Shown here: positions 21,051 through 33,272 of the stretch, piece by piece
Layout of the letters: each line of letters starts with the position of its first letter
Position numbering within the stretch: position 1 is the stretch's first letter
From: Schistocerca nitens
Taxonomy: Eukaryota; Arthropoda; Insecta; Orthoptera; Acrididae
Direction: 5' to 3'
Length of the DNA: 64,000 nucleotides
NCBI RefSeq assembly: GCF_023898315.1
Contig: NC_064622.1
Coordinates: 162,770,178-162,834,177, forward strand
Notes under the pieces: model-generated
What the model was told of the DNA's origin: nothing
Databases searched by the model: none
What the model saw: only the letters and a program-made list of their open reading frames with translations
Made by a program: the position numbers and the translations under genes

Positions 21051-22110
21051 TACACCCCTACTGAATGAGGAATTTCCCACTAGATGCAACAAGAGGCGGA
21101 CCCGCCGTCATAATACGAAGTGTGGAGTACTGCGTTGTCAGCAGAGAAACTGCAACAGCAGACTGGGACGGTCAGGAGAGCTCAGAGACACTGGACTTAC
21201 ACTGGTCACTGGAGTAAAAAATCCATCAGGGACATTTCGATCCTTCTATAGCGGCGAAAGTTGACTGTTGATGATGCGATCGTGACTATGAACCACGGTA
21301 AACCAAGACCGAGCGTAAATCATGTACTGGCAGACTGGGACTGTCGAGTATTTTGGAGGATGAGTGGAAACAATCACATGAAATCGGCAGAAGTTTAGTA
21401 ACAGTCCAGTTACCACAGAAGAGAATTAAAAAGAATGGAGTGCAGTGCACAAGACACATTGCTGTAGTCAGTGCTAACTGAACACTTGAGGTGGTATTTA
21501 GATTGTCGCCATTGGAGGGTGGACGACTGTAAACGAGTGATTTGGAGTGATGAATAACGCTCTACCCTGTGGCAATCCAGTGGAAGAGTTTGGGTTTGGT
21601 GACTGCCTTGGCGTTAAATCAAGTGTGGTGCCAGCAGTGAAGTACAGAAGAGGTGCTGTTACGGTATGAGGATGTTTTTCGCGGTTACAGTGTGCCCTTC
21701 TTATGGTGCTTACGAAAGCGCTAAATGGGGAAGTATACGGACACATTTTACACCGTTGTGATCTGTGTACAGTAGAGGCATATTTAAGAGGCGATGACTG
21801 TATCAGCATGGCAGTGCACCTTGTCATAAACTAGTATTTGTGAGGCAATGGTGTGTGTGGACAAAAACATTCATGAAATGGACTGGCCTACCGAGGGTCC
21901 AGACTTGAACCAAATGGAACACCTGTGGGATGACTTAGGTCGACTTCGCTCCAGATCCCAGCGTCCAACATTACGGTCTTCTTTGGCTTTGGCTGTTGAG
22001 GAAGACTGGGATTCCATTCCTCCACTGACATCCTTGAAAGTGTCCCCTGCAGAGTTCAAACCATCGTAAAGTCCAAAATTGGCCACACCCCTTATTAATC
22101 TTCGTACATC
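21050..22110 (+). pseudogene. Degenerate Tc1-like transposase
   Basis: The plus strand holds scattered pieces of a Tc1 transposase. They are VIWSDE (first Asp) near 21540-21555, a SSGRVWVW strand near 21580-21600, a worn QHGSAPCHK second-Asp region near 21800-21830 (Asp lost), and DWPTEGPDLNQMEHLWDDLGR with the catalytic Glu near 21880-21940. The tail VEEDWDSIPPLT is conserved. Many frameshifts are present and I could not define terminal repeats. It is an old copy. Confidence 0.65.
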
Positions 22111-22139
22111 CATAGTTGAAATGGAGGACAGTGGGACGT

Positions 22140-23299
22140 CAGCAGGTATAAATTCACATTAAGAGTGAAGAAATTCCGCCAGCTGTATTTAAGGTGTCGA
22201 TTTTATTTTGGCAACTAGTTTCAACATTATAATAAAGTCACCTTCAGGCCCATACACTTATGACGTCAACTGCGTGCGACTGATGCTAGAAGTCAGTGGT
22301 GAGATATGGACGTGCTCCGTGTGAAAGGTGAGTAGTATCTCATTATTGTCCGATGAAAGGACATCTGATCATACAGTGTAGCTGACCACACAAAACATCA
22401 ACAAATTGCTTAACTTCCTGGTTAGCAACCACACTGAACAATTTTATACTTAGTGTTACTTGTTGTAGTCTTCAGACCGAGGACTGGTGTAATGGTTCTC
22501 TCCACACTAGTCTATTCTTTGCAAGTCTCTTCATCTCTGCTTAAGTATTGCATCCCACACTGATGAGATTAAACACCATGATCACCAAGATTTGAATGAC
22601 GCCTGGTGGCGTTGTGTGATGTGTAGAGTTGTAAAACTTCCGTAGGATACTGTAGGCTATCATAAGGAAACGTTGACTGCGGCAGTTTTCCTTGTAGATT
22701 TCGTCAGCTGAGGTCGTAACCGTCGTAGCCGTGTTACCTGTACATTAGGTGTGTTGCGTACCTGTCAGGCGTTACCTCATTTCTATCGCTTTGTTTGCAT
22801 ATACTATCAGTGTTACTAGATTCCCCTAGGAACCAGAATTGTGAACCATCTAGAAAATGATTGAGAATATATAGAGCGATGTGTAAGCTGCATGTTTCTT
22901 TCTAATTGGTTACCCTCCTGTCTGCTAATTAAAGATAAACAGTATTTATAACAAAGTTGAAGCTGTCTAACTCAGATATTTTTCGAAAACTGTAGCGTTG
23001 TAATGTGAAAAAAGAGGGATGTTGTAGTAAGTAAAAAAATAGAGATCTATTATATAGAGCTAGAAAACACGATTTCCTCAAAAAGTAAGGTAAATTTTTT
23101 TAAAAGACGCCAAACAAAAACAAATCAAACATCTCTTCAATACTTAGTCGAGCTTATATAAAACATGTTTATGTTATTAATAGACAATTTTCGCTCTTAT
23201 CAATGATAACAAGAAACTCTTGCCTTTGATCATGATGAAGAACGTTCTATCGAGTATGCGCCTAAAAATAATTGCTTTGACTACATAAAAGAGCAGAAG
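22140..23299. other. Unassigned stretch with a short RTE tail
   Basis: Apart from the RTE 3' fragment at 22453-22560, no gene is seen. The segment at 22190-22260 resembles a frequent insect repeat (CAACTAGTTTCAAC ... CTTCAGGCCC) of unknown class. Confidence 0.4.
22453..22560 (-). mobile_element. RTE 3' end, heavily 5'-truncated
   Basis: About 105 bp match the 3' terminus of the RTE copies: CTTGTTGTAGTCTTCAGACC on the plus strand, then a worn GCTCTCCA-like part and GCAAGTCTCTTCATCTCTGC. It is non-coding. Confidence 0.6.
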
Positions 23300-23310
23300 T
23301 TATGTTTATA

Positions 23311-23529
23311 AAAAAATATGGTTCAAATGGCTCTGAGCACTATGGGACTTAACATCTTTGGTCATGAGTCCCCTAGAACTTAGAACTACATAAACCTAAC
23401 TAACCTAAGGACAGCACACAACACCCAGCCATCACGAGGCAGAGAAAATCCCTGACCCCGCCGGGAATCGAACCCGGGAACCCGGGCGTGGGAAGCGAGA
23501 ACGCTACCGCACGACCACGAGATGCGGGC
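23311..23529 (-). mobile_element. tRNA-derived SINE (head variant B)
   Basis: On the minus strand the head reads GCCCGCATCTCGTGGTCGTG with box B GGGTTCGATTCCC. The body and tail are the same as in family A (TAGGGGACT ... GAGCCATTTGAACC). An 11-bp duplication TTATGTTTATA flanks it (23300-23310 and 23530-23540). The different head on the same tail is notable. Confidence 0.9.
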
Positions 23530-23540
23530 TTATGTTTATA

Positions 23541-24266
23541 TGAACATGTTGTTCGGTGTTGGACGAGCATGGGCGTGCTTAATTGTGTCGCCGCCATGTG
23601 TCCCTCTGTATTTATTTTAAGTGTTCACGTTGTGATTTTGGTATTACTAGTGTGTTGATCAGAGTGTAGCTTAAGAATTGGCGTTATTCGTTTTGAGTGG
23701 TTTTAAGAACCGATCTCCTTTGGTTGGCTGTGTGGACATGTTCTATATTTGTCCGTGTGACTTGTTTTAAGGACATGTCCGTATTTAAACTGAGCTGTGT
23801 AGTGCGTAAGGAACGACGGACGTGTGTTCGTTGTTGCCATAGTCCACTTTTCTTAGTGGCGTTCTTAATGTTTTATAACAGCAATATCGAGAAGTGCTCT
23901 CATTCTGTAGTGATCAATCGGTATAAGACGATTTTTACTGATAGGCTAGAGCCCATTTAGTTATAAAGCGGTCAGGTCTCAGCTTCAGTCTGAAGACATA
24001 ATTAAAGTACGGCGATTATCGTAGTCATATTTTGACGCCAAAAAATTACAACAGCAAGAATGAGTTGTGCGACATAAACGAAAGTTGGTAGGCGTGTTTC
24101 TGCATCTGAGTTGATATCTTCTCAAATTTGGTGCCAGTCGCATAAGAGTGACGCTATTAGCGCCACTACGAGGATGCAAATCAGGTTTGTTTTAAATACA
24201 CGCTCTAATGGTCGAGAGCGTTAGTTACCTTTGAGATTGGACGTGGTTCGTTGATATTAGTCAGCA
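23541..24266. other. Unassigned stretch
   Basis: No gene or known repeat is recognised. The right end may include the 5' terminal region of the Tc1 copy that follows. Confidence 0.4.
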
Positions 24267-25165
24267 ATGCCTTTAATGTTACAAAGATGCCATTACCAAC
24301 AACTCACTGAGTTTGAACGAGGGAGTGTAGCAGGACTACGAGAAGCTGGATGTTCCTTCTACAATACTGCAGAAAGACTTGGCTGGAGGGTAGCCACTGT
24401 ACACGACTGCTGACAGCAGTGGTCCCGGGACTGTTCGGACGCAAGAAGACTGGGCTCTGGAGGGTCATGTGGCACTATCCAGAGGGAGGACCATTGTGTT
24501 CGGCGTATGGTTCTGGCGCATTGTACTGCATCTGCAGCAGCAATGTGAGCAGCAGATGACACCAAAGTGACACAATGAACTGTTACAGTTTGGTTACTTC
24601 AAGGACAGCTCCGAGCCAGATACCCTGTAGTGTGCATTCCACTGGTCCAGAAACATTTGCGACTTCAATGGTGTCATGTGAGAGCCCGTTGGAGGGTAGG
24701 GTGCGGGTCTGTTGTGTTTTATGATGAAAGCTGGTTCTGCCACAGTGCCAGTGATGGTTGTGTTTCGGTTAGGAGGAGGCCAGTTGATGGCTTGAAACCA
24801 ATACCAGGAGTTATGTATGGTCTGGGGTGCGATTTCGTATGACAGTAGGAGCACTCTCGTGGTTATCGTACACACCCTGACTGCAATTTTGTACGTCAGT
24901 CTGCTGATTCGGTATGTTGTACTGCCACTCATGAACAGTATTTCAGGGGGTGGAGGTTCCAACAGGATAACGCTCATCCTATACTGCCTTTTTAACCCAA
25001 CATGCTCTACAAAGTGTCGACATTTCACCTTGGCCTGCTCGATCACCAGATCTGGCCTCAGTCGAGCACATATGGGGCATCACCAGCGCCATCCTCAGCC
25101 AGCCTTAACTATCCTTGCATTGAATGACCAAGTGCAACTTGTGAGGTAACAGGCGAGTTGCGAGT
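24267..25165 (+). pseudogene. Degenerate Tc1-like transposase (same group as 31848-33269)
   Basis: From the ATG at 24267 one frame can be followed to 24842 with a few stops. LTEFERGSVAGLREAGCSF matches the LTDFERGRIVGMREAGWTY start of the intact copy at 33025. HCTASAAAM and QWCHVRARWR follow, and then VVFYDESWF with the first catalytic Asp. A frameshift near 24840 leads to FQQDNAHP with the second Asp. A further shift leads to WPARSPDLASVEHIWG with the Glu. At least four stops and two or three shifts make it an old dead copy. Terminal repeats are not recognisable. Confidence 0.75.
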
Positions 25166-25169
25166 TGTG

Positions 25170-28100
25170 GCGCCCTGAAAACATTCTAAGTTCGGAGTTG
25201 GCAAGGCTGCACGGGCCGCTCAGCAAGCCGGGGCTCGTCAGCAGCCGTGTTGTGTGGAACATTACCCGGTGCAAGAAGGGTAGTCCCAGCGTGTGATCCA
25301 GGCCGACCTCGTGGCCGGGAATTCCGTGTTGACGCTGTGTTGAGGACTGTGCTTTGTGTCAATGGTGGAGATTTGTACACCGGGAGCGCCAAAGATGGCC
25401 CACTTTGTGAAACTATAATGGCAGACATTTCGCAGTTCATGTAGAAATTAATAATAACCAGGGGAATCATGGTACCTTAAAAAGAAACATGTACATTACC
25501 ATTATTTGCATGACGATTTTGATGGTGTAATCAGATTTCAAATATCTTTATTAGGTTAAAGTTTAGTATCTGACCGTAAATTATACAAGTAACATCCAGC
25601 AACGAAATTCCAAAATGTAAATGGTTCATCCGATTTTGTCGATGGACGTGTCTTTAGAAAGCTATTTGTGTAAACCTAAATTGGTATGAATTACAGGCAT
25701 CTAGCTTGAACAATGAGTTATTGGAGGTCAAAGTGACCGATTACTAATGATCATGTCAGGTTACAAGTACTCCACAGTTACATGAAAAAACGGTAGCAGC
25801 ATGCTTATAAATATATTTATTCGTCTGTGTCTTTTTTTATATCCAGTATATACTATTCAGGAAGAAATTGGTCAAATATTTACTGTGTTTTAGAAAGCAC
25901 AGACACATAAGACTACTGGCCTACTTTTGTTTCTATTCCTTTGATATATGTTTATTTGATTTGCTTATGTATTTAATAATGTGTGTTAGAGCGTGTTTAT
26001 AGTCCAACCATAGGAATATTTATTTAATTTCAAGTTATTTTAATGTAAATCCAGTATTTTGTATGTGTTTCAATATGTTTATGAGTGTGCGTTGGCTTCG
26101 AGACATGACGGGAGCGCTCTAGCCAATCACAGCGCTAGTGAATGGGGAGACTGGATGGAAGTGGGAGAAGAGTATCGTTTCGAGAGAGGAAAGCGGAGTT
26201 CTGAACAGTGTGGCGTGAGGGACAATCGCCCAGGACACAGGGAGTGCTGGACGTGAAGGCGCGACGTACTGTCGCAGGAAAGACTTGGAGAGTGGAGCAG
26301 TTTGCGCGTGGTTGCGAGAGATGAAATATGTCGGAGTGCCGACTTATGCTCTGATGTGATTTCCATGGCTTCTGCATTGAAGACGTAGTGTGCGTTTAGA
26401 AGTGAATATCTCGCGAGTTATGTTGTTGCTAATAACTAATTACGTGATGTAGGAATCTATTGTTTTCCTGTTATTCAACTTATATTTTATCCAATTGATG
26501 GACCATCGACACCAACAAGTGTTTTGCAATAATAAATGGCATTCCTAAAGGTACTTCTGCTATCGTACTCATCATTTAAAGTCGTTAAAATAGTACCTGT
26601 AGATTTTATTTAATTGCACTCTTTCATTTATAAATTTTTATGTTACATTCAAAATTCGCAATTGCCGAATGATACGAATCTCCGACCATTCGATTCATGT
26701 GTGTATTCATATTGTATACTGTAGACTCAGCAGTATTTGTCATGTAATGAGGCAACCACGTACCCAGCCCCTAGACAACGAAACCAGCCAAAACTTTTAA
26801 TATTTCAACTCTGAATCTGAGGGTCCGTAGTTGAGCGCCTCCATTAAGTTTTTCGAAAACCTGCAAACAGGAATGGTACTTCTCTGTGCCTCACTGCTGG
26901 CGCTATACGTGACGGCAGGCAACACCCAGTGGCTCATCGAGCCCAAACTCTTCAGTTGGATTGCCGCAGGGTATAGCGTGATTCATCACTCTAAATTATT
27001 CGTATACAGTCACCCTCTCTCCAGTGGCGCCTTTCTTTCTACTACCTTAAGTGTCAGTTAGCACTGACTACACCAATGTGTGGCTTATGAAGAGCTGCTC
27101 GACCACTGTGCATACCGGAATCCGGCACGTCTACAACTCAATGCATGCACGTTTGCATGCTTGCATTCAGCATTCTGGCGGTTACACTGATTATTAACGT
27201 ACCAGTACTTCACATTGGCAATGGCTTATCTCATGCTTACATTAACCTGTGCTATTGCAGTGTTAATCAAATACGTTACCTAGACAAATGAATTCACGAG
27301 AATTCATTACTCTACGTTAATTATTAATGGGCGTTGTGATTTTTCCCCGTCAGTGTCATAAGGGCCCAATGGCATAGTTGTGTGAAGCCAAGCTCGTTAA
27401 AGGTAACTAATTGTTAGCGCGGCAGTTTAAGTAGCTTGGTAGTAGATACAGCGGTCGCTAGTCTGTCTACTAATGTCTGCAAACTTTAGTACTAACTGGC
27501 ATTTACGGTGAATGCTCACTTCTTATCCATTGTGCTTGTTGTTTTCATGTAGGATGTTTATAGAGGTCAGTATCTTATTAATGGTCTTCTGGTTGTTTAA
27601 CGCCAAAGCCTAAATAATTGGGATTTTTTGTCTGGTTTTAAATGTCGTCGGACATTGGTGCAGTTGCTTGATGTGAGACGCAGTTTATTATTCTTACCTC
27701 TGTTGCAGAGCAAGAATGTTCCACTATCCCTGCGTCGTGCTCTCTCGATTCTCGATGGGGTCAAAACGGCACCGCGCTGGTCCAGCCAGAACGGGTCCTC
27801 ACCTATAGCACTTGGCTCACTCAAGGGATGTCGGCCTCTCCAAGCTATGGTGCATCCAGGGACTGTCCTTGAAATTCATGAAAAGAGAAAAGAAAATGAA
27901 AAAAAAACTGAAAAATAAAAATGCCAACCCAAAAGAACCTCAGTCGCAAACACCCACTCCTGTAGTTTCACGTGCGATCAACTAATTTTTATATTTTCTA
28001 ATGATATAAAATATACAGTTGACTAACACGGAGCGATTTGCGGTTCTAATTATGCGCAAAACAAACAAAAACCAAAGAGAAGACGATGGCTCCCAGTTTC

Positions 28101-28200
28101 TCTCTTCAAAATTTATTCATGTTTCATTCCCTACCAGTGCTACCAACACTGCGTGCAATCCCATTATTTACTAAGTAATTTACGAACTGTACCAAAACGA
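25170..28200. other. Unassigned 3-kb stretch
   Basis: No conserved domain, splice-linked exon set or known repeat was recognised. 25170-25400 is GC-richer than its surroundings. 25800-26060 is strongly AT-rich. The longest frames are under 100 codons and of low complexity. Confidence 0.4.
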
Positions 28201-28202
28201 CA

Positions 28203-30011
28203 ATGAATATCAAGAGCTCAGATGGAAACCCAGTTCTAAGCAAAGAGGGGAAAGCAGGAAGTTGGAATTAGTATGTAGATGGTATATACAAGGGCGATGT
28301 ACTTGAGGACAATATTATGGAAATGGAAGAGTACGTAGATGAAGATGAAACGGGAGATATGACACTGCGTGAAGAATTTGACAGAGCACTGAAAGGCCTG
28401 AGTCGAAACAAGGCCCTGGGAGTAGACAACATTCCATTAGAACTACTGACAGCCTTGGGAGAGCCAGTCCTGACGAAACTCTACCATCTGGTGAGCAAGA
28501 TGTATCAGACAGGCGAAATACCCTCAGACTTCAAGAAGAATATAATAATTGCAATCCCAAAGAAAGCAGGTGTTGACAGATGTGAACATTACCGAACTAT
28601 CAGTTTAATAAGTGACAGCTGCAAAATACTAACGCGAATTCCTTACAGAAGAATGGAAAAACTGATAGAAGCCGAGCTCGGGGAAGATCAGTTTGGATTC
28701 CGTAGAAATGTTGGAACACGTGAGGCAATACTGACCCTACGACTCATGTTAGAAGATAGATTAAGGAAAGGTAAACCTGCGTTTCTAGCATTTTTAGATT
28801 TAGAGAAAATTTTTGACAATATTGATGCAATACTCTCTTTCAAATTCTAAAGGTGGCAGGGGTCAAATACAGGGTCCGAAAGGCTATTTACAATTTGTAC
28901 AGAAAGCAGATGGCAGTTATAAGAGTCGAGGGACATGAAAGTGAAGCAGTGGTTTGGAAGGGAGTGAGACAGGGTTGTAGCTTCTCCCCGATGTTATTCA
29001 ATCTGTATATTGAGCAAGCAGTAAAGGAAACAAAAGAAAAATTCGGAGTAGGTATTAAAATACATGGAGAAGAAATAAAAACTTTGAGGTTCGCCCGATG
29101 ACATTGTAATTCTGTCAGAAACAGCAAATAACCTGGAAGAGCAGTAGAACGGAATGCACAGTGTCTTGAAAGGAGGATATAAGATGAACATCAACAAAAG
29201 CAAAACGAGGATAATGGAATGTAGTCGAATTAAATCAGTTGATACTTAGGGAATTTGATTAGGAAATGAGACACTTAAAGTAGTAAAGGAGTTTTGCTAT
29301 TTGGGGAGCAAAATAACTGATGATGGTCGAAGTAGAGAGGATATAAAATGTAGACTGGCAATGGCAAGGAACGCATTCCTGGAAAAGAGAAATAAGTTAA
29401 CATCGAGTATAGATTTAACTGTCTGGAACTGGTTTCTGAAAGTATTTGTATGGAGTGTAGCCATGTATGGAAGTGAAACATGGACGATAAATAGTTTAGA
29501 CAAGAAGAGAATAGAAGCTTTAGAAATGCGACCGCTACGGTCGCAGGTTCGAATCCTATCTCTGGCATGGATGTGTGTGATGTCCTTAGGTTAGTTAGGT
29601 TTAAGTAGTTCTAAGTTCTAGGGGACTGATGACCTCAGAAGTTAAGTCCCATAGTGCTCAGAGCCATTTGAACCTTTAGAAATGTGGTGTTACAGAAGAA
29701 TGCTGAATATTAGATGGGTAGAACACATAACTAATGAGGAGGTACTGAACAGAATTGAGGAGAAGAGAAATTTGTGGCACAACTTGACTAGAAGAAGGGA
29801 TCGGTTGGTAGGACAGGTTCTGAGGCCTCAAGGGATCGTCAATTTTGTATTGGAGAGCAGCGTGGAGGGTAAAAATTGTAGAGATAGACCAAGAGATGAA
29901 TACACTAAGCAGATTCAGAAGGATGTAGATTGCAGTAGGTACTGGGATGTGAAGGAGCTTGCACAGGATAGAGTAGTATGGAAAGCTGCCTCAAACCAGT
30001 CTCTGGACTGA
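28203..30011 (+). pseudogene. RTE reverse transcriptase and C-terminal region
   Basis: The frame at 28317-28850 carries ALKGLSRNKALGVDNIPLEL, PSDFKKNIIIAIPKKAG, YRTISLISDSCKILTRI and GEDQFGFRRNVGTREAI, classic RTE reverse transcriptase boxes. A one-base loss near 28830 (before LSFKF) shifts the frame to MAGVKYRVRKAIYNLYRKQM and GVRQGCSFSPMLFNLYIEQA. The catalytic FADD box is damaged near 29095 (RFAR then a shift). The C-terminal part at 29301-30011 includes YGSETWTINSLDKKRIEALEM, is cut by a SINE, and resumes MWCYRRMLNIRWVEHITNEE. It ends at a natural stop near 30009-30011. The endonuclease is missing. The enzyme would copy element RNA at a nicked target. This copy is dead. Confidence 0.85.
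29529..29673 (+). mobile_element. 5'-truncated family A SINE inside RTE
   Basis: The insert starts in the tRNA-like part (GACCGCTACGGTCGCAGG, box B GGTTCGAATCC) and ends GAGCCATTTGAAC. An 11-bp duplication CTTTAGAAATG flanks it (29518-29528 and 29674-29684). Confidence 0.9.
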
Positions 30012-30022
30012 AGACCACAACA

Positions 30023-30829
30023 ACAACCAAAACGACTCAACCGTAGTTTTGGTACAGCACAACAGTAGTGAGGTGGCGTGGCAAGGTAAGTATGGAAGAG
30101 GAGGGGAAGGGAACGGGGAACAATTGTAGAGACGAAACGCGTCACAAATCCACTGACTATTGCCCAGCGTCTGGGAGCGAGCATCTCGGAAACAGCGAAG
30201 CTGGTCGCTTGTTGCTGTGCTATTATTGTGAACATCTGGACGTATGGAAAGTGGTCGAACGGCGGTGAAACTACGAGTGGGCAGCAGGGCATTACAAAGT
30301 TTTTACATGCCCACGCTTCATCATGGAACGTGGAGGTCGGAGGCTCACTCACTCTCTAAAGTAGGATGTCCGATTTGTCTAGCTCCAACTACCATTCCAC
30401 GTTCAAAGTCTCTTAATCTTGCGGCCGCAATCACATTGGAAACCTTTTCACGTGAATCACCTGAGTACAAAATACAGCTACACTGTAAGATGGCAAGAAC
30501 TATGCCCTTTACATGAAGTCATTAAAGATCACCTAACTCACGTTGAGTGAACAGTAGGGCTGAACAAAAATGACTGACAAGGCACAATGCATCTTGTAGA
30601 GGGTATGGTATGGACATATTGGAATAATTAATGTCAGGTGATGTAAAGTAATTCACATAACATTAAAACTTCGTGGAAACGCGTCGATTTACTGGAGGCT
30701 AGTTTATCCCAGCGAAGTATTCAGAGTTGAACGTGACCGGCTGGGGAGTGGCGAAGGAAAGTGACAATAGGCAGCTTAGGGCGGCTCAAGCTCTGAGAAA
30801 GCGGTCATGGGGTGCGGCCTCCAGCTGCC
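30023..30829. other. Unassigned stretch
   Basis: Nothing recognised between the RTE 3' end and the TTAA-flanked element. Confidence 0.4.
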
Positions 30830-31236
30830 TTAAGGGGCTCCGGAACGCCCTATACTTGCACTGTTAAAATAACGCTTATAAATTACATCTTTCCTCACAA
30901 AGTATTTGAGGTAGGGAGTTGAACTTTTTACAGATTATTTATTGGAATATGGGCTACAACTTAACACAGGGATTTTACAAAATTTTAGTTCAGTTATTAA
31001 AGATGATTTTTTTCAATTGTAATGAAAATTCACAACATTTTTTTGCAATTTTTTACTTATATATTCAAAAATATACAGTTTTTTGGAAAAAGGCTGTGTT
31101 AAATTATGCAGAAGGTACTGTGTAACATTTACTTAAAGTTTGAAACAAATATGTTTGGAAGATCCTTAGAAAACATGTAATTAGTATGAGAAAATAAAAG
31201 TTTTGGGAATCGAGCGACAAAGATTGGATTAACTTT

Positions 31237-31846
31237 TTAGTGCATTCCAGGTCCATAGGATGGATTATCTTCATCCTCTGCAAACTCCTCCTCCAGCTTC
31301 CTCTTGTTCCTCCTCCTGTTTACTCTTGCTTGTATTTCTAGACTGTTTACAGCCCTGTCTGCAGCCCGAATGCGTTCCTTGTCTAAAGCAAGCATCGCTC
31401 GTACCATGTTAGAACCTATCTTCATTCCCATATTTCTAAATACCTTGCACCTTACAATGTTGCCATCATTGAAAGTCGCAACAGCATCATACACACCAAA
31501 GTGAAGTGTTTCTATTCCAACAAATACAGTCTTGGGGATTCTCGACCATATAACACTATTTACACTTTCATTGGGGTTTTGAGTTTTTCCGTGAATACAC
31601 TTTTTCAACAGTTCAGGTGCTGCTAAGTCTCTGAAAATAGGTTTTATCACCTCCATTATTGCATGAGGCAGACTATGCTTATGAGTGTACACTTCACCAG
31701 TTAGCAATCCTTTGTTATATTTACACCAACTGTCTTCTTCTTTGGGGATTTTCATCGGTTGAAGAAGTATGAAAAAAAAAGAGCCCAAACAGCCTTCTTC
31801 ATTTCGTCGACACTTTGTGTATTTTGCCTAATAGCCATTCCATAAT
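31237..31846 (-). pseudogene. Transposase C-terminal part of the TTAA element
   Basis: On the minus strand the frame begins after the Tc1 insertion with YGMAIRQNTQSVDEMKKAVW. A frameshift in a run of eight A/T bases near 31775 leads into SWCKYNKGLLTGEVYTHKHS. It continues MEVIKPIFRDLAAPELLKK, then CIHGKTQNPNESVNSVIWSR and VYDAVATFNDGNI, and ends with a basic tail and YGPGMH. The block GKTQNPNESxNSVIWSR recurs in a widespread family of insect and cnidarian transposon proteins, often annotated as Mutator-like transposase domain proteins. About 200 residues remain of a protein I expect to be over 500. The middle, including likely catalytic residues, is missing. Confidence 0.65.
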
Positions 31847-31847
31847 A

Positions 31848-33269
31848 CACTCCTGGAAATTGAAATAAGAACACCGTGAATTCATTGTCCCAGGAAGGGG
31901 AAACTTTATTGACACATTCCTGGGGTCAGATACATCACATGATCACACTGACAGAACCACAGGCACATACACACAGGCAACAGAGCATGCACAATGTCGG
32001 CACTAGTACAGTGTATATCCACCTTTCGCAGCAATGCAGGCTGCTATTCTCCCATGGAGACGATCGTAGAGATGCTGGATGTAGTCCTGTGGAACGGCTT
32101 GCCATGCCATTTCCACCTGGCGCCTCAGTTGGACCAGCGTTCGTGCTGGACGTGCAGACCGCGTGAGACGACGCTTCATCCAGTCCCAAACAGGCTCAAT
32201 GGGGGACAGATCCGGAGATCTTGCTGGCCAGGGTAGTTGACTTACGCCTTCTAGAGCACGTTGGGTGGCACGGGATACATGCGGATGTGCATTGTCCTGT
32301 TGGAACAGCAAGTCCCCTTGCCGGTCTAGGAATGGTAGAACGATGGGTTCGATGACGGTTTGGATGTACCGTGCACTATTCAGTGTCCCCTCGACGATCA
32401 CCAGTGGTGTACGACCAGTGTAGGAGATCGCTCCCCACACCATGATGCCGGGTGTTGGCCCTGTGTGCCTCGGTCGTATGCAGTCCTGATTGTGGCGCTC
32501 ACCTGCACGGCACCAAACACGCATACGACCATCATTGGCACCAAGGCAGAAGCGACTCTCGTCGCTGAAGACGACATGTCTCCATTCGTCCCTCCATTCA
32601 CGCCTGTCGCGACACCACTGGAGGCGGGCTGCACGATGTTGGGGCGTGAGCGGAAGACGGCCTAACGGTGTGCGGGACCGTAGCCCAGCTTCATGGAGAC
32701 GGTTGCGAATGGTCCTCGCCGATACCCCAGGAGCAACAGTGTCCCTAATTTGCTGGGAAGTGGCGGTGCGGTCCCCTACGGCACTGCGTAGGATCCTACG
32801 GTCTTGGCGTGCATCCGTGCGTCGCTGCGGTCCGGTCCCAGGTCGACGGGCACGTGCACCTTCCGCCGACCACTGGCGACAACATCGATGTACTGTGGAG
32901 ACCTCACGCCCCACGTGTTGAGCAATTCGGCGGTACGTCCACCCGGCCTCCCGCATGCCCACTATACGCCCTCGCTCAAAGTCCGTCAACTGCACATACG
33001 GTTCACGTCCACGCTGTCGCGGCATGCTACCAGTGTTAAAGACTGCGATGGAGCTCCGTATGCCACGGCAAACTGGCTGACACTGACGGCGGCGGTGCAC
33101 AAATGCTGCGCAGCTAGCGCCATTCGACGGCCAACACCGCCGTTCCTGGTGTGTCCACTGTGCCGTGCGTGTGGTCATTGCTTGTACAGCCCTCTCGCAG
33201 TGTCCGGAGCAAGTATGGTGGGTCTGACACACCGGTGTCAATGTGTTCTTTTTTCCATTTCCAGGAGTG
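31848..33269 (-). mobile_element. Tc1-type transposon with intact transposase
   Basis: The element is 1422 bp. Inverted repeats of about 28 bp (left CACTCCTGGAAATTGAAATA, right CACTCCTGGAAATGGAAAAA) are flanked by TA (31846-31847 and 33270-33271). It lies inside the TTAA-flanked transposon. Confidence 0.95.
32003..33025 (-). CDS. Tc1-type transposase, intact, DD32E spacing
   Basis: The minus-strand ATG at 33025 opens a 340-codon frame with no lesion. Frame-compatible codons upstream contain no better start. Residues 13-50 form the first helix-turn-helix (LTDFERGRIVGMREAG, then RRIAQHVGREVSTVHRC). RRPGTGP (60-66) is the GRPR-like hook. Residues 88-112 form the second (TSQQIRDTVAPGVSARTI). The catalytic triad is Asp155 (VVFSDESRFC), Asp244 (FQQDNAHPHV) and Glu277 (SPIEPVWDWM). 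I count 32 residues between Asp244 and Glu277, against 34 in classic Tc1. The end GGYTLY is typical of the family. The protein should excise the element and insert it at TA. Both terminal repeats are present, so activity is possible. The older copy at 24267 belongs to the same group. Confidence 0.95.
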   Translation of the reverse strand: MPRQRGREPYVQLTDFERGRIVGMREAGWTYRRIAQHVGREVSTVHRCCRQWSAEGARARRPGTGPQRRTDARQDRRILRSAVGDRTATSQQIRDTVAPGVSARTIRNRLHEAGLRSRTPLGRLPLTPQHRAARLQWCRDRREWRDEWRHVVFSDESRFCLGANDGRMRVWCRAGERHNQDCIRPRHTGPTPGIMVWGAISYTGRTPLVIVEGTLNSARYIQTVIEPIVLPFLDRQGDLLFQQDNAHPHVSRATQRALEGVSQLPWPARSPDLSPIEPVWDWMKRRLTRSARPARTLVQLRRQVEMAWQAVPQDYIQHLYDRLHGRIAACIAAKGGYTLY

Positions 33270-33272
33270 TAT

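Larger units (their letters stand above)
28203..30022 (+). mobile_element. RTE-like non-LTR retrotransposon, 5'-truncated
   Basis: The copy begins mid-ORF with the words shared by 62800-62860 (GATGGAAACCCAGTTCTAAG) and ends GAAGACCACAACAACAACC. The endonuclease part is absent. A SINE splits it at 29529. Identity to the copy at 61489-64000 is high by eye. Confidence 0.85.
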
